Assembly: GCF_003260205.1 (NCBI RefSeq)
Contig: NZ_QERF01000001.1
Location: 1 to 64,000, forward strand
DNA length: 64,000 nucleotides
Reading direction: 5' to 3'
DNA from: Winogradskyella tangerina
GTDB lineage: Bacteria > Bacteroidota > Bacteroidia > Flavobacteriales > Flavobacteriaceae
Each line of letters begins with the position of its first letter. Within the stretch, counting starts at the first letter, position 1. Below are positions 7,789 to 17,308 of the stretch, one piece after another. The notes beneath the pieces were generated by a model, which was not told where the DNA came from, did no database searches, and saw only the letters and a program-made list of their open reading frames with translations. Made by a program: the position numbers and the translations under genes.

Positions 7789-7971
7789 CTATTGTTCTAA
7801 ATTTTCAGCCTGAAACTGGGTAATTTCTTGATTTTCAGACCATACAGAAACCTGAATGGGATTGCAACAAATCTCACAATCTTCAACGTAATTTTGATGG
7901 TATTGAGAGGTATCTACCAACATAGAAATTTCTTCCCAACAGTATGGACATTGAAAAAAATATTCTTCCAT
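7789..7971 (-). CDS. CPXCG-motif cysteine-rich small protein
   Basis: A 60-residue protein with CPYCWEE near the start and CEICCNP in the middle, a two-CxxC zinc-ribbon pattern matching the CPXCG-type cysteine-rich family. It is cytoplasmic, with no signal peptide. It begins 11 bases after the stop of the TolC-like gene, so it may be the last gene of the efflux operon. Its function is unknown; metal binding through the four Cys is likely. Confidence 0.8.
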   Translation of the reverse strand: MEEYFFQCPYCWEEISMLVDTSQYHQNYVEDCEICCNPIQVSVWSENQEITQFQAENLEQ

Positions 7972-7982
7972 TTCGAATTGAT

Positions 7983-9311
7983 TTAAAACTCTACATTAAG
8001 TAATTCGCCACTGATCTGAAGCACAATAACTTCAGCTAACTTAGCATCGTATTTTGCTTGATTTCTGCTCAGCTCCGCTGTAAGTAAATTGAGCTGCGCT
8101 TGTCTAAATTCAATCGAAGTGACCTGACCAAGTTTGAACTTTTCTTGAGTACGTTCAAAATTATTTTTGGCGGTTTTGATATTATCTTCCTGAACTTCAA
8201 AAATCGTAAGCTTGTTCTGGTAATCGTCCCAGGCATTATTAAAATTGCGCTCAATATCTAGTTTTAACTGCTCTTTCTGAAGTTTTTGATTTTCAAGATC
8301 TATCCGAGCATTCTTTACTCTGGTGATCGTACCGCCACCGTCAAATAAATTCCAATTTAAGTTTATGCCGGCTGAAAGTCCGGTGTTCGTAGAAACTGCA
8401 ACAAACGAAGCGGCATTATTGTTGTTTTCGTTCCAACCATAAGTTCCAACCAATCCTATCGTTGGTAAGTATCCCGATCTATTCGCCTTTAAGGTAAACT
8501 CGTTTATGGCGATGTTCTTTTCATTCTGAAGAAGCGTCACATTATTCCTGAAAAGCTTTTCTAAAAGATCTTCTTTATTCAGTTGAAGTAAAAATGTAAC
8601 TGTAGTATCTACAACAAATTCATTAGTAATGGTATTACCAGTAACAAAGTTGAGATCGCGTTTGGCATTCACCAAGCCTTGTTCAGCGTTTATAATATTG
8701 ATATTATCATTATTGATATCTACCTCGGCATTAAGCACGTCTAGCTTTGTATTTTGTCCATAATCGAACTGATATTTCGATCGCGTTAGTCTATCGTTCG
8801 AAATATCTAAGGTTTCCTTTAGCGACTTCAAATTTTCTGAACGTCGAGCAACATCATAATAAACTGTTAGTAACTGTGTAACCGTGTTTTCAATCGTTTC
8901 TCTTGCCTGAACTTCACTGAGATTATATTCTTCCTTAAGGCGCTTGTAATCGTAAAGTCTCCCTAAACCATCAAAAAGTGTGTAGTTTAAATTGAGACTC
9001 GCATTGTATCTAGAACTCTCAGCTCCGTTTAATACCGCTGGTGGATTGCCGTTTGAAAATTCCGCTGTAATATTATCGCGATTGGCAGTTGCAGAGGCAA
9101 TACCTGTTAATGTCGGTAAATATCTCGAATTCAAAATGTCCTTATTATTTTCTGCCACTAGAACATTATTGTTCGCAATTTTAATTCCGTAGTTATTCTC
9201 AAGCGCAAGTTCAATGGCTTCTGAAGGATTAATAACCTGCTGAGTGTTTCCTTTCAAAAGTGAAAGAAAAATAAGTCCTAAACTTGTTATAAATATTTTA
9301 TTCAGTTTCAT
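7983..9311 (-). CDS. TolC-family outer-membrane efflux protein
   Basis: A 442-residue outer-membrane factor with signal peptide (MKLNKIFITSLGLIFLSLL) and two long OEP repeats. Each has amphipathic helices (SEAIELALENNYGIKIANNN near the start, LKLDIERNFNNAWDDYQNKL near residue 345) and beta segments (LNLNYTLFDGLGR, INLNWNLFDGGG). The start is the ATG at 9311, with an AGGAAG just upstream; a TTG four codons earlier is less likely. It forms the outer channel of the tripartite pump whose inner-membrane and adaptor genes lie directly upstream (20-base gap). Confidence 0.92.
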   Translation of the reverse strand: MKLNKIFITSLGLIFLSLLKGNTQQVINPSEAIELALENNYGIKIANNNVLVAENNKDILNSRYLPTLTGIASATANRDNITAEFSNGNPPAVLNGAESSRYNASLNLNYTLFDGLGRLYDYKRLKEEYNLSEVQARETIENTVTQLLTVYYDVARRSENLKSLKETLDISNDRLTRSKYQFDYGQNTKLDVLNAEVDINNDNINIINAEQGLVNAKRDLNFVTGNTITNEFVVDTTVTFLLQLNKEDLLEKLFRNNVTLLQNEKNIAINEFTLKANRSGYLPTIGLVGTYGWNENNNNAASFVAVSTNTGLSAGINLNWNLFDGGGTITRVKNARIDLENQKLQKEQLKLDIERNFNNAWDDYQNKLTIFEVQEDNIKTAKNNFERTQEKFKLGQVTSIEFRQAQLNLLTAELSRNQAKYDAKLAEVIVLQISGELLNVEF

Positions 9312-9331
9312 GGTCTTCCTCAAATAAATAG

Positions 9332-12300
9332 TTATTGATGATCGCTCATTGCCGTTTTACCGATCAATGTGGTTTCTTCCTTTTCTTTAATGGCTCTTTC
9401 AACTTCTTCCTTGGTGATTTTATCGCCTGTCCAAAGCCACTTTGCACTCGTCTTAACTGAATTACTAAACGACAAAAATATTGGCAATAATACCAGTGTT
9501 AGCACCGTAGCGAATCCAATACCGTATGCTATAGAAACTGCCATAGGTATTAAGAACTGTGCTTGTCGGCTTTCTTCAAAAATTAATGGTGCCAGACCAG
9601 CAACTGTGGTTAACGAGGTTAGAAATATGGCTCTAAAACGCGATCTGCCAGCTTCGTAAAGTGCTTCATCAAATGACAGCCCTGACTTTAAATTAATATT
9701 GAACTTACTGATTAAGACCAGACCGTCGTTCACCATAATTCCGATGAGTGCAATAATTCCTAACATCGAAAGGATATTGACAGAGAAATCATGAATCCAA
9801 TGTCCCCAAGCCACTGCTGGTAAACTGAACGGAATGAGTAGCAATAGTAATAGGGGTTGACTATAACTTCGGAAGGTAAAGGCAATGACGACATAGATCA
9901 ATAAAAGTACAATAAGACCTACTGGTCCTAATGAGTTCATTAGCTTAAGTCGCTCTCTATTCTGACCTTCGTATGAAGGGGTCACTGTAGGATATCTTGA
10001 AAGTATTTCAGGCATTATTTCATTTCTGATCTCCGCCATAATATCTGTGGCACTGGTTTTCTTCGGGTCTTTGATATCGGCCGACACCTGAATTTCTCTT
10101 CGCCCTTCCAAATGGTTAATTGCCACATCGCCTCTCAGAATCTCATAGCTCGCTATTTCTTTAAGTGGTACGCGCTCGCCATTTGGCATAGAGATGCGCA
10201 TATTATCTAAATTATTGATCGAAGATCGGTTCTCTCTGTCGTAACGCACCCATACTCTGATTTCATCTTGCCCACGCTGAAAACGTTGGGCCTGCGCACC
10301 GAAAAATGCTGATCTTACTTCGGTCATAACACTCCTAAGATCTAAACCTAAAGCATAGGCACTTTCATTCAATTTTAATCGGATCTCTTTAATCCCCGCC
10401 GGATCATTATCCGTGACATCTTTAAGAAGGACATTATTCTCTAGGTTCTGCTTAAGTTCAGACTTAACAGCTTTCAACTCTTCAATATTGTTTCCTAATA
10501 AAGACACCGAAACTGGCAGTCCGCCGAAATTTCCACCACTTCCATACACCAGACTTTCAATACCAAATATATTACCAACGCGCTCCTTAATTCGATTTGC
10601 AACCAAGCCAGAGGTAATTTCATTAGGTCGTTCTTCCCCTGGTAATAAATTAATAACCAAGGATGCCGTAGCCGATCCTGGACCAACATTCTTTATGATG
10701 TTTTCAACTAAATACTTCTCAGAGTTTTCACCTAAATATTCATCATTGATCTCCTTAGTCACTTCTTTGGTTTTTGCTTCAATAAATGAGATAACACTGT
10801 CTGTTACCCTCTCGTTAGTACCATTTGGCATATTCAGTGAAATGTCTACTCTATCACTGGCCACTCTAGGAAAGAATGCACCTCGAATAATTCCACCTTG
10901 AAAACTCGCATTGGTGAGCATAAAGAAGGCAATAAAAATGGCGAAGGTTAAGAATTTATTACCTAAGGCGAAACGTAATACAGGACTATACATCTTGTCT
11001 CTAGACCATCTCATGATCTTATCACCAAAAGTATTTATATATCTAAGTTTTGAAAATACCTTTTGAAAGAATCCAAGAAGACCACCTTTTTTCTTAGTGC
11101 TTTGTGGTCTCAATGCCTTTGAGTGTGCTAAGTGCGCTGGAAGAATAATCAATGCTTCTACAAGTGAAACTACCAGAGTTAATATCACAACAACCGAGAC
11201 CTCACCAAAAAACTCACCAATTCTACCATCTAAGAACAAGAAAATTCCAAAGGCTAGTATGGTTGTTAAAATAGCTGAAACAATTGCAGGTAATACCTCC
11301 ATAACACCATCTATCGCAGCTTCGGTTGGAGATTTACCTTTTTCATATTGCTGATAAATATTTTCTGCGATCACAATACCATCGTCTACCAAAATACCAA
11401 TGACAATAATCATCCCAAAAAGTGAAAGAACATTGATTGTGACATTAAAATATCCGGCAAACATAAACATCCCCAAAAAGGCTACTGGTAAACCGAAAGC
11501 CACCCAGAATGCTAAACGCGTATTCAGAAATAATGATAAAAAGGTTAATACCAAGATCATTCCGATTAGTGCATTTTCCGCAAGCAGTTGGGTACGTTGA
11601 ACTAGCGTTGTTGAAAGATCCCTAACTACATTTAACTGCACATTATCGTACTTCTGATTGAAATCTTCAATGTAAGCTTTTGTTTTTTCAGCTGAGGAAA
11701 TGAGGTCTTCATTGTTGGTACTGGTGATGGTAACATTAATTGACAGGTTACCATCGAAATAACTCGCGTTAGGTGTTTCAGAAAATTGATCTCTTACTAT
11801 GGCTACATCCTTCAACTGAATTTTTCTTCCGGAAGGATCAGATTTCACAATTAAATTAGACAACTCATCTGCGAAATAAGAACGGTTATTTGCTCTTATC
11901 AAATACTCTTCAGCATCGGTCTTTATTGTTCCTCCTGTAGTTATTAAACTAGCCTGATTAACAGCTTGCGCAACTTCTGCAAAGGTGAGATCATAAGCCA
12001 ATAAACTGGTTTCGTTCAAGGCTATTTCTATCTCCTCTTCCGGATAACCTGAAATTTGAATTTGTGAGATGCCATCAATACCTCTTAGGTCATTTTCAAC
12101 TTGCCTTCCTATTTGCTTCAGCGTAGCTAAAGGAATTTTATCGCCGCTAATAGCAAATGTAATCGTTGGGCGCAGCGCTTCTTGTTTCGCAACTACTAAC
12201 GGTTCCATTCCGGTTGGGAATGTTGGTACACGATCTACAGCATTCTTTACTTCGAGAAGCATGAAATCTATATCCTTCCCTTTTTCAATTTCAACATTTA

Positions 12301-12574
12301 TGGTTCCGCTATTCTCCCGCGATGTGGAGGTTACGCGTTCAACGCCGTTTAATCCTTTTAGATTGTCTTCAATCTTTAATATGATTCCTTCTTCAACCTC
12401 TTGTGGCGATGCACCAGGATACGTAACATTTATGCTGATGTTTTTGGAATCTACTAATGGGAAAAAAGAGGACTTTAATTTCGAATAACCAAACAAGCCA
12501 AACACCAGAAATGCCAAAATAACCACATTTACAGCAACACTGTGTTTAATAAAATACGAGATTAGACTTCTCAT
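9332..12574 (-). CDS. RND-family efflux pump, inner-membrane permease
   Basis: A 1080-residue AcrB-like transporter: one N-terminal membrane segment (NVVILAFLVFGLFGY), a large periplasmic loop, five membrane segments, a second loop and five more. The TM4 proton-relay pair is present in GILVDDGIVIAEN, and the second half has the matching GIMVNDGLVL. Length and order fit the HAE1/HME superfamily. It is driven by proton import and exports drugs, metals or lipophilic compounds; the substrate cannot be read from sequence. The adaptor gene ends one base before its start, and the TolC gene follows, so the three form an operon. Confidence 0.95.
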   Translation of the reverse strand: MRSLISYFIKHSVAVNVVILAFLVFGLFGYSKLKSSFFPLVDSKNISINVTYPGASPQEVEEGIILKIEDNLKGLNGVERVTSTSRENSGTINVEIEKGKDIDFMLLEVKNAVDRVPTFPTGMEPLVVAKQEALRPTITFAISGDKIPLATLKQIGRQVENDLRGIDGISQIQISGYPEEEIEIALNETSLLAYDLTFAEVAQAVNQASLITTGGTIKTDAEEYLIRANNRSYFADELSNLIVKSDPSGRKIQLKDVAIVRDQFSETPNASYFDGNLSINVTITSTNNEDLISSAEKTKAYIEDFNQKYDNVQLNVVRDLSTTLVQRTQLLAENALIGMILVLTFLSLFLNTRLAFWVAFGLPVAFLGMFMFAGYFNVTINVLSLFGMIIVIGILVDDGIVIAENIYQQYEKGKSPTEAAIDGVMEVLPAIVSAILTTILAFGIFLFLDGRIGEFFGEVSVVVILTLVVSLVEALIILPAHLAHSKALRPQSTKKKGGLLGFFQKVFSKLRYINTFGDKIMRWSRDKMYSPVLRFALGNKFLTFAIFIAFFMLTNASFQGGIIRGAFFPRVASDRVDISLNMPNGTNERVTDSVISFIEAKTKEVTKEINDEYLGENSEKYLVENIIKNVGPGSATASLVINLLPGEERPNEITSGLVANRIKERVGNIFGIESLVYGSGGNFGGLPVSVSLLGNNIEELKAVKSELKQNLENNVLLKDVTDNDPAGIKEIRLKLNESAYALGLDLRSVMTEVRSAFFGAQAQRFQRGQDEIRVWVRYDRENRSSINNLDNMRISMPNGERVPLKEIASYEILRGDVAINHLEGRREIQVSADIKDPKKTSATDIMAEIRNEIMPEILSRYPTVTPSYEGQNRERLKLMNSLGPVGLIVLLLIYVVIAFTFRSYSQPLLLLLLIPFSLPAVAWGHWIHDFSVNILSMLGIIALIGIMVNDGLVLISKFNINLKSGLSFDEALYEAGRSRFRAIFLTSLTTVAGLAPLIFEESRQAQFLIPMAVSIAYGIGFATVLTLVLLPIFLSFSNSVKTSAKWLWTGDKITKEEVERAIKEKEETTLIGKTAMSDHQ

Positions 12575-12575
12575 T

Positions 12576-13703
12576 TTAATTGGTGTTTGTGTTTTGATCT
12601 GAGAATGGCTTCACCTTCATACCGGCATAGGCGCCTGGCACAGGTTTAGACAGTATTATTGTACCATTTGGAATATCTTTCAATACCACCTTAGTGTCTG
12701 AAAAATAGACTGGATTCACATCGATGATATCTAGTATACTATCTCTAACCACAAAAATCTGATCGCCATCGAGCATTAAATTTCTATTCACTTCAATTGC
12801 GTCAGATTCCTTCTTTGCATTTAGGTTGGCCTCGAGATACATTCCTTCTTTGAGGATATCACTTTTCACCTCAATATAGGCTGTAATGGTTTGAGTAGTC
12901 GCATCGATACTGCCATTCACTCTTGACACAGTTCCGGTATAGGTTTCGGTTTTCTCTAAGTTATTAAGCTTAACTTCTTCACCTACTTTCAATAAACTGG
13001 CATAGGTTTTACTTAAGGCCACTTCCATTTCGTAAACCGATGGATCTATGTACTCTCCTAATTTTTGTCCGTTTCTAATCAAGGATCCTTCAGTAACCAA
13101 AGCCTCGGTAAGAATACCCGTAAACGGTGCTTTGATATTGTATTTAGCAAGTCGTTGTTCTAAATTCTTGACGTTGTAATAGTTTGAAACAATACCTCTT
13201 CCGGTAATAAAATAATTCTCCTTATCACTGGTCATCTTTGGAAGTTCTGGTGTGGATTTACTCAGATCGAAACCATTGAGATAAGATTGCCATTTGTCGA
13301 AAACTTCAGGAAAATCTAATCTGAGATCTGGCATGATAGCAGCAATAGAATTGTATAAATTACTTTTTGAAGACTGAACGCTCGCATAATATTCGGAAGC
13401 ATCAATACGGATTAATGTCTGGCCATTAGAATACTTTTGTCCGGGTCTGAAAAGCTTCGCGCCACGTTTAAAAACGCCTTGTACTTCTGCAAATAATTCA
13501 ACGCGTCGCTTGGCGACCAAATTACCGTTAGCCGGAATAACAATTTGAACATTAGTATTTTGTACGGTATCAGTAAAGACCGTTTTTACGACCTTTTCTG
13601 GCGTTGGTCTTTTACGATTTTTACTATTGGCGATAGATTTGCTGGCAAAGTAAGCCCCAATAATTACAAGGACTCCCAGCAGAAACAATATAATTTTGCG
13701 CAT
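12576..13703 (-). CDS. RND efflux periplasmic adaptor (membrane-fusion protein)
   Basis: A 375-residue HlyD/AcrA-type adaptor from ATG at 13703; a TTG nine codons upstream is less likely. It has an N-terminal membrane anchor (RKIILFLLGVLVIIGAYFA), a lipoyl/barrel-sandwich half (NGNLVAKRRVELFAEVQG), a helical hairpin with the second lipoyl half (KYNIKAPFTGILTEALVTEGSLI), and a beta-barrel and membrane-proximal domain (LEKTETYTGTVSRVNGSID). It bridges the RND pump and the TolC-like channel encoded downstream. Confidence 0.92.
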   Translation of the reverse strand: MRKIILFLLGVLVIIGAYFASKSIANSKNRKRPTPEKVVKTVFTDTVQNTNVQIVIPANGNLVAKRRVELFAEVQGVFKRGAKLFRPGQKYSNGQTLIRIDASEYYASVQSSKSNLYNSIAAIMPDLRLDFPEVFDKWQSYLNGFDLSKSTPELPKMTSDKENYFITGRGIVSNYYNVKNLEQRLAKYNIKAPFTGILTEALVTEGSLIRNGQKLGEYIDPSVYEMEVALSKTYASLLKVGEEVKLNNLEKTETYTGTVSRVNGSIDATTQTITAYIEVKSDILKEGMYLEANLNAKKESDAIEVNRNLMLDGDQIFVVRDSILDIIDVNPVYFSDTKVVLKDIPNGTIILSKPVPGAYAGMKVKPFSDQNTNTN

Positions 13704-13768
13704 GAAGCTGATGGTTGTTTTCAGCTGCAAATTTACCTATATCGCTGTGTTATGCCGTTAAAAAAAAC

Positions 13769-15682
13769 TTAATTGTTAAAATGATCAATTTGCTCCTGAA
13801 TAGATTCCCATTCAATCATAAACTTTTCTAATTCAGCTTTTTTTGACTGATATCCATCAAAGAATTTAGGATCTGAAACAGTTTCATCGTAGTTAGTTGC
13901 TAAGGCCACATCGTCGTTTTTGATGTCCTTTTCGAGTTGATTAATCTTAGACTCAATATTGCTAAGTTTATTATTTAAAGCCTTCAGTTTCTTTTGGTCC
14001 TCGTAACTTTTCTTGTTATTGTTAGCTTTTGGTTGCTTTTCTATAACAGTTCGCTTTTCGGCCTCTCTTAAGTTTTCAAGATTACGCTGCTCTAAATAAA
14101 AATCAATATCGCCTAAATACTCCTTTATCTTCTGATCCTTGAACTCATAAACGGTATCAGCCAACCCCTGAAGAAACTCACGGTCGTGCGATACTAAAAT
14201 CAGAGTCCCTTCAAACTTGCTTAAGGCATCTTTCAGAACATTCTTAGATTTAATATCTAAATGATTGGTCGGCTCATCCATTATTAAAACATTTAAAGGT
14301 TGTAATAATAATTTGGCTAAAGCCAAACGATTACGCTCACCTCCAGATAGTACCTTTACATACTTTTCTACCTCTTCGCCTCTAAACAAAAAGGAACCTA
14401 AAATATCTCGAACTTTACTTCTATTAGATTCATTAGCCGCGTCGATCATGGTATCTAATACCGTTTTATTACCGTCGAGATAATCGGCCTGATTTTGCGC
14501 AAAGTAACCGATCTGTACGTTATGGCCCAACTTCATATGGCCTTGGTGTTCTATCTCACCAACTATGATCTTGGCAAGCGTTGATTTACCTTGTCCATTT
14601 TGCCCAACAAATGCGGTTTTGGTATCTCGTGCTATGCTCAGATCTACATTAGTTAGCACTCTTAAATCCCCGTAATTTTTAGACACATTTTCAAGCTCAA
14701 CAACTACTTTTCCTGGTGTAATTGAAACCGGAAAACTTACACTCATTACGCTATTATCGTCTGCATCTACCTCAATACGATCCATACGATCTAGCTTTTT
14801 AATAAGTGATTGTGCCATTGAGGCCTTTGAGGCTTTAGCTCTAAATTTTTCTATGAGCTTTTCGGTCTGCTGAATTTGTTTTTCCTGGTTTTTCTGAGCT
14901 GCTAATTGCTGCACTTTCATCTCCTTACGGAGTGCCAGAAATTTAGTGTATGGTTTATTGTAATCGTAAATGCGTCCTAAGGAAATTTCAATAGTACGGT
15001 TGGTCACATTATCTAAAAACATTTTATCGTGAGATACTATTACAACTGCACCGGTATAGTTTTTCAAAAAGTTTTCAAGCCAAATAATCGATTCGATATC
15101 CAAGTGGTTTGTTGGCTCGTCGAGAAGTAACAGATCGTTGTTTTGTAGTAACAACTTTGCAAGTTCGATACGCATGCGCCATCCGCCTGAAAATGTATCG
15201 GTTAACTTATTAAAATCTTCACGTTTAAATCCTAAACCTTGTAATATCTTCTCGGTTTCGCCTTGATAATTATAGCCTCCTAGAATTTCATATTGATGCT
15301 GAATATCATTGAGATCTATCATCAACTGATTATAGGCTTCAGATTCGTAATCGGTACGTTCGGCTAATTGTACATTAATCTCTTCGAGCTTTGCTTCACA
15401 TGCTTTTATTTCTTTGAAGGCTTCATAAGATTCTTCCAGAACTGTTTTTCCGAAGTCAAAATCGATGTCTTGTTTTAGAAAACCGATCTTTAGATCTTTA
15501 TCCGCGGCCATTTGTCCGGTATCTGATTCCTGCTCTTTAGCCAAAATTCTGAGCATAGTAGATTTACCGGCACCATTTTTACCTATTAAACCTATCCTGT
15601 CACCAAGTCCGAGCTTAAACGTAATATCTTCAAAGAGGTATTCACCTTGAAAAGAAATAGATAAGTTATGGATATTTAGCAT
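13769..15682 (-). CDS. ABC-F family ATP-binding protein
   Basis: A 637-residue protein with two ABC ATPase domains and no membrane segments. Domain 1 has Walker A GKNGAGKST (about residue 36), signature FSGGW and Walker B LLLLDEPTNHLD. Domain 2 has GQNGQGKST (about 350), LSGGERNR and LIMDEPTNHLD. Between them lies the linker with the basic helical stretch typical of ribosome-binding ABC-F proteins. The C-terminus is a charged coiled coil (about 540-637), as in Uup/YdiF. Members act on the ribosome, easing stalling or protecting from antibiotics; the exact subtype is uncertain. Confidence 0.92.
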   Translation of the reverse strand: MLNIHNLSISFQGEYLFEDITFKLGLGDRIGLIGKNGAGKSTMLRILAKEQESDTGQMAADKDLKIGFLKQDIDFDFGKTVLEESYEAFKEIKACEAKLEEINVQLAERTDYESEAYNQLMIDLNDIQHQYEILGGYNYQGETEKILQGLGFKREDFNKLTDTFSGGWRMRIELAKLLLQNNDLLLLDEPTNHLDIESIIWLENFLKNYTGAVVIVSHDKMFLDNVTNRTIEISLGRIYDYNKPYTKFLALRKEMKVQQLAAQKNQEKQIQQTEKLIEKFRAKASKASMAQSLIKKLDRMDRIEVDADDNSVMSVSFPVSITPGKVVVELENVSKNYGDLRVLTNVDLSIARDTKTAFVGQNGQGKSTLAKIIVGEIEHQGHMKLGHNVQIGYFAQNQADYLDGNKTVLDTMIDAANESNRSKVRDILGSFLFRGEEVEKYVKVLSGGERNRLALAKLLLQPLNVLIMDEPTNHLDIKSKNVLKDALSKFEGTLILVSHDREFLQGLADTVYEFKDQKIKEYLGDIDFYLEQRNLENLREAEKRTVIEKQPKANNNKKSYEDQKKLKALNNKLSNIESKINQLEKDIKNDDVALATNYDETVSDPKFFDGYQSKKAELEKFMIEWESIQEQIDHFNN

Positions 15683-15748
15683 AGTATTTTTGAATCCTAC
15701 AATTGTAATTAAGTTACAATTGTTACAGTTTTAAGCTTGATAATAATT

Positions 15749-15756
15749 TACCTTTG
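15749..15756 (+). promoter_or_regulatory. Putative -7 box TACCTTTG
   Basis: Matches the Bacteroidota TAnnTTTG box and lies 38 bases before the DUF983 start. No clear -33 element was found at the usual distance. Confidence 0.4.
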
Positions 15757-15793
15757 TATTGCTACAAAACATGCAAAAGTAAAGGTTTTAGTT

Positions 15794-16186
15794 ATGATTA
15801 GAAAAGGAATGAAACTATATAGTATTCTTTTTGGTGCCTGCCCGAAATGTCACCAAGAATCCATGTACACTGTAAAGAACCCTTATATACTTTCTGATAC
15901 GCTAAAGATCAATGATCATTGTTCTCATTGTGGCACACGTTATAGAATGGAACCTTCATTCTTTTATGGCTCTATGTATGTTAGCTATGGTGTGGGTATA
16001 GCTTTTGCTGTTGCGGCCTTTATTGTAAGTTTTGTGATACTAGAATCTTCTCTGATAACGGCATTTATCAGTATTGTACTCACCTTAATTTGTTTTCTAC
16101 CAGTCATTATGCGTCTTTCCAGAAATATTTGGATCAATCTTTTTATGAGTTACGACAAGACTTTAGTTAAGAAGAAAATCGATTGA
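15794..16186 (+). CDS. DUF983 family membrane protein
   Basis: A 130-residue protein from ATG at 15794. Near the N-terminus are two CxxC pairs (CPKC in the first 25 residues and HCSHCG around 50), suggesting a zinc ribbon. Two membrane segments follow (VGIAFAVAAFIVSFVIL and ITAFISIVLTLICFLPVIM), then the motif RLSRNIWINLFMSYD. This matches DUF983 proteins of Bacteroidota, whose role is unknown. Its last 20 bases overlap the end of the convergent oxidoreductase gene. Confidence 0.85.
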   Translation: MIRKGMKLYSILFGACPKCHQESMYTVKNPYILSDTLKINDHCSHCGTRYRMEPSFFYGSMYVSYGVGIAFAVAAFIVSFVILESSLITAFISIVLTLICFLPVIMRLSRNIWINLFMSYDKTLVKKKID

Positions 16187-17213
16187 TATCGATTTCAGCA
16201 TCTAGAGGTTTATTGTTTTCGATATATTGAAAAAGTTTATCCGCCACATAAGGGGCAATCATAACACCTCTAGTACCAAGACCATTAAGTACATATACAT
16301 TAGCGTATTCAGGATGTTGGCCAACAAGAGGCCTTCTATCTTTAACCGTTGGTCTAATGCCAGCAACGTGTTTCACCACTTCAAAATCGTACTTGATAAA
16401 GGTTTTTAATTTCGAAAGTAATTCGGTCTTAGCTGCTTCGGTTGGGGCATTTGTTTTATCGTCCCATCTATAGGTAGATCCTACAGTGTATAAATCATTT
16501 CCGATAGGAATGATAAATACTGAGGATTTAATAGCTGCCTTTAAATTAAGTTTTGGAGCTCTTATGGTTAAGACTTCACCCTTTGTACCATTAAGTGGAA
16601 GATGGCTGAAATACGGATTGTTTTTTAACCCATAGCCTTCTGCAAAAACAATATGATGAGATCTGATATCCGCATACTGAAGACAGGATAAAGCCGTTTC
16701 AAGTTCCTCATATTTGAACCGTTCTTCTATTAGTATAGCTGAATCTCTTAATAGCGTTTTATACGATTCAATAAATTTCTCTGTATCCAATCGACCAGCA
16801 TGTAGCACTTCTCCAAAACTGTATGGTGCATCTACAGCTTCATTAGTGTTTTTCACTAGTGTGGTTGAAAGAAAAGGCTCTAATTTGGGTTTGTCGGCAG
16901 CACTGAACCAAAGGTTTTGTTCTTCGATTGACGAAAATCGTCTTAAAAGTTGCAGTTTATGATCAACTTTGATATCTAACTCATCTTCAATTTTATTGTA
17001 AACCGGAATTGAGATATCGAGTTGTTCTTTGGCTTTCCAAACTTCAGAAAATCGTTTTAAGATCACAGGGTTATACATCCCTGCAGCGACTATAGATGAT
17101 TGTTGTGAGTTATCATCAAAAACCACAAAGGTCTTATTATGCACTCTTAATTGTTCGCAAAATGCAATACTTGCCAAGCCACAACCAACAATAATATAAT
17201 CGACTTCTTTCAT
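16167..17213 (-). CDS. FAD-dependent oxidoreductase (DAO family)
   Basis: A 348-residue protein from ATG at 17213. An upstream start would lie in the terminator of the neighbouring operon. The N-terminus is a Rossmann FAD-binding motif (DYIIVGCGLASIAFCEQL), and a C-terminal FAD-contact motif is visible (LNGLGTRGVMIAPYVADKL). The overall layout is that of the DadA/glycine-oxidase (DAO) family, which oxidises amines of amino acids or similar substrates. The substrate is not known. It converges with the DUF983 gene and follows the gldN terminator. Confidence 0.85.
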   Translation of the reverse strand: MKEVDYIIVGCGLASIAFCEQLRVHNKTFVVFDDNSQQSSIVAAGMYNPVILKRFSEVWKAKEQLDISIPVYNKIEDELDIKVDHKLQLLRRFSSIEEQNLWFSAADKPKLEPFLSTTLVKNTNEAVDAPYSFGEVLHAGRLDTEKFIESYKTLLRDSAILIEERFKYEELETALSCLQYADIRSHHIVFAEGYGLKNNPYFSHLPLNGTKGEVLTIRAPKLNLKAAIKSSVFIIPIGNDLYTVGSTYRWDDKTNAPTEAAKTELLSKLKTFIKYDFEVVKHVAGIRPTVKDRRPLVGQHPEYANVYVLNGLGTRGVMIAPYVADKLFQYIENNKPLDAEIDINRFSS

Positions 17214-17262
17214 GGCTACGAAATTATTAAAAAGAATAGGTTCACCATCACTTATATACAAA

Positions 17263-17290
17263 AAAACGCCCACCAAATGGTGGGCGTTTT
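17263..17290. terminator. Bidirectional terminator after gldN
   Basis: A perfect 12-bp stem (AAAACGCCCACC with GGTGGGCGTTTT) and 4-base loop lie 19 bases past the gldN stop codon, with T-runs available in both directions. It ends the gld operon on the minus strand. Confidence 0.85.
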
Positions 17291-17308
17291 AAATATTATC
17301 TGTGTTGT

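Noticed and set aside
8992..12488. Several plus-strand open frames opposite the efflux genes
   Set aside because: They are shadows of the minus-strand TolC and RND genes, rich in Ser, Ile and Asn as expected for antisense frames.
17214..17276. A 21-residue N-terminal extension of the FAD oxidoreductase
   Set aside because: It would place the start inside the gldN terminator hairpin, and the Rossmann motif begins right after the ATG at 17213.
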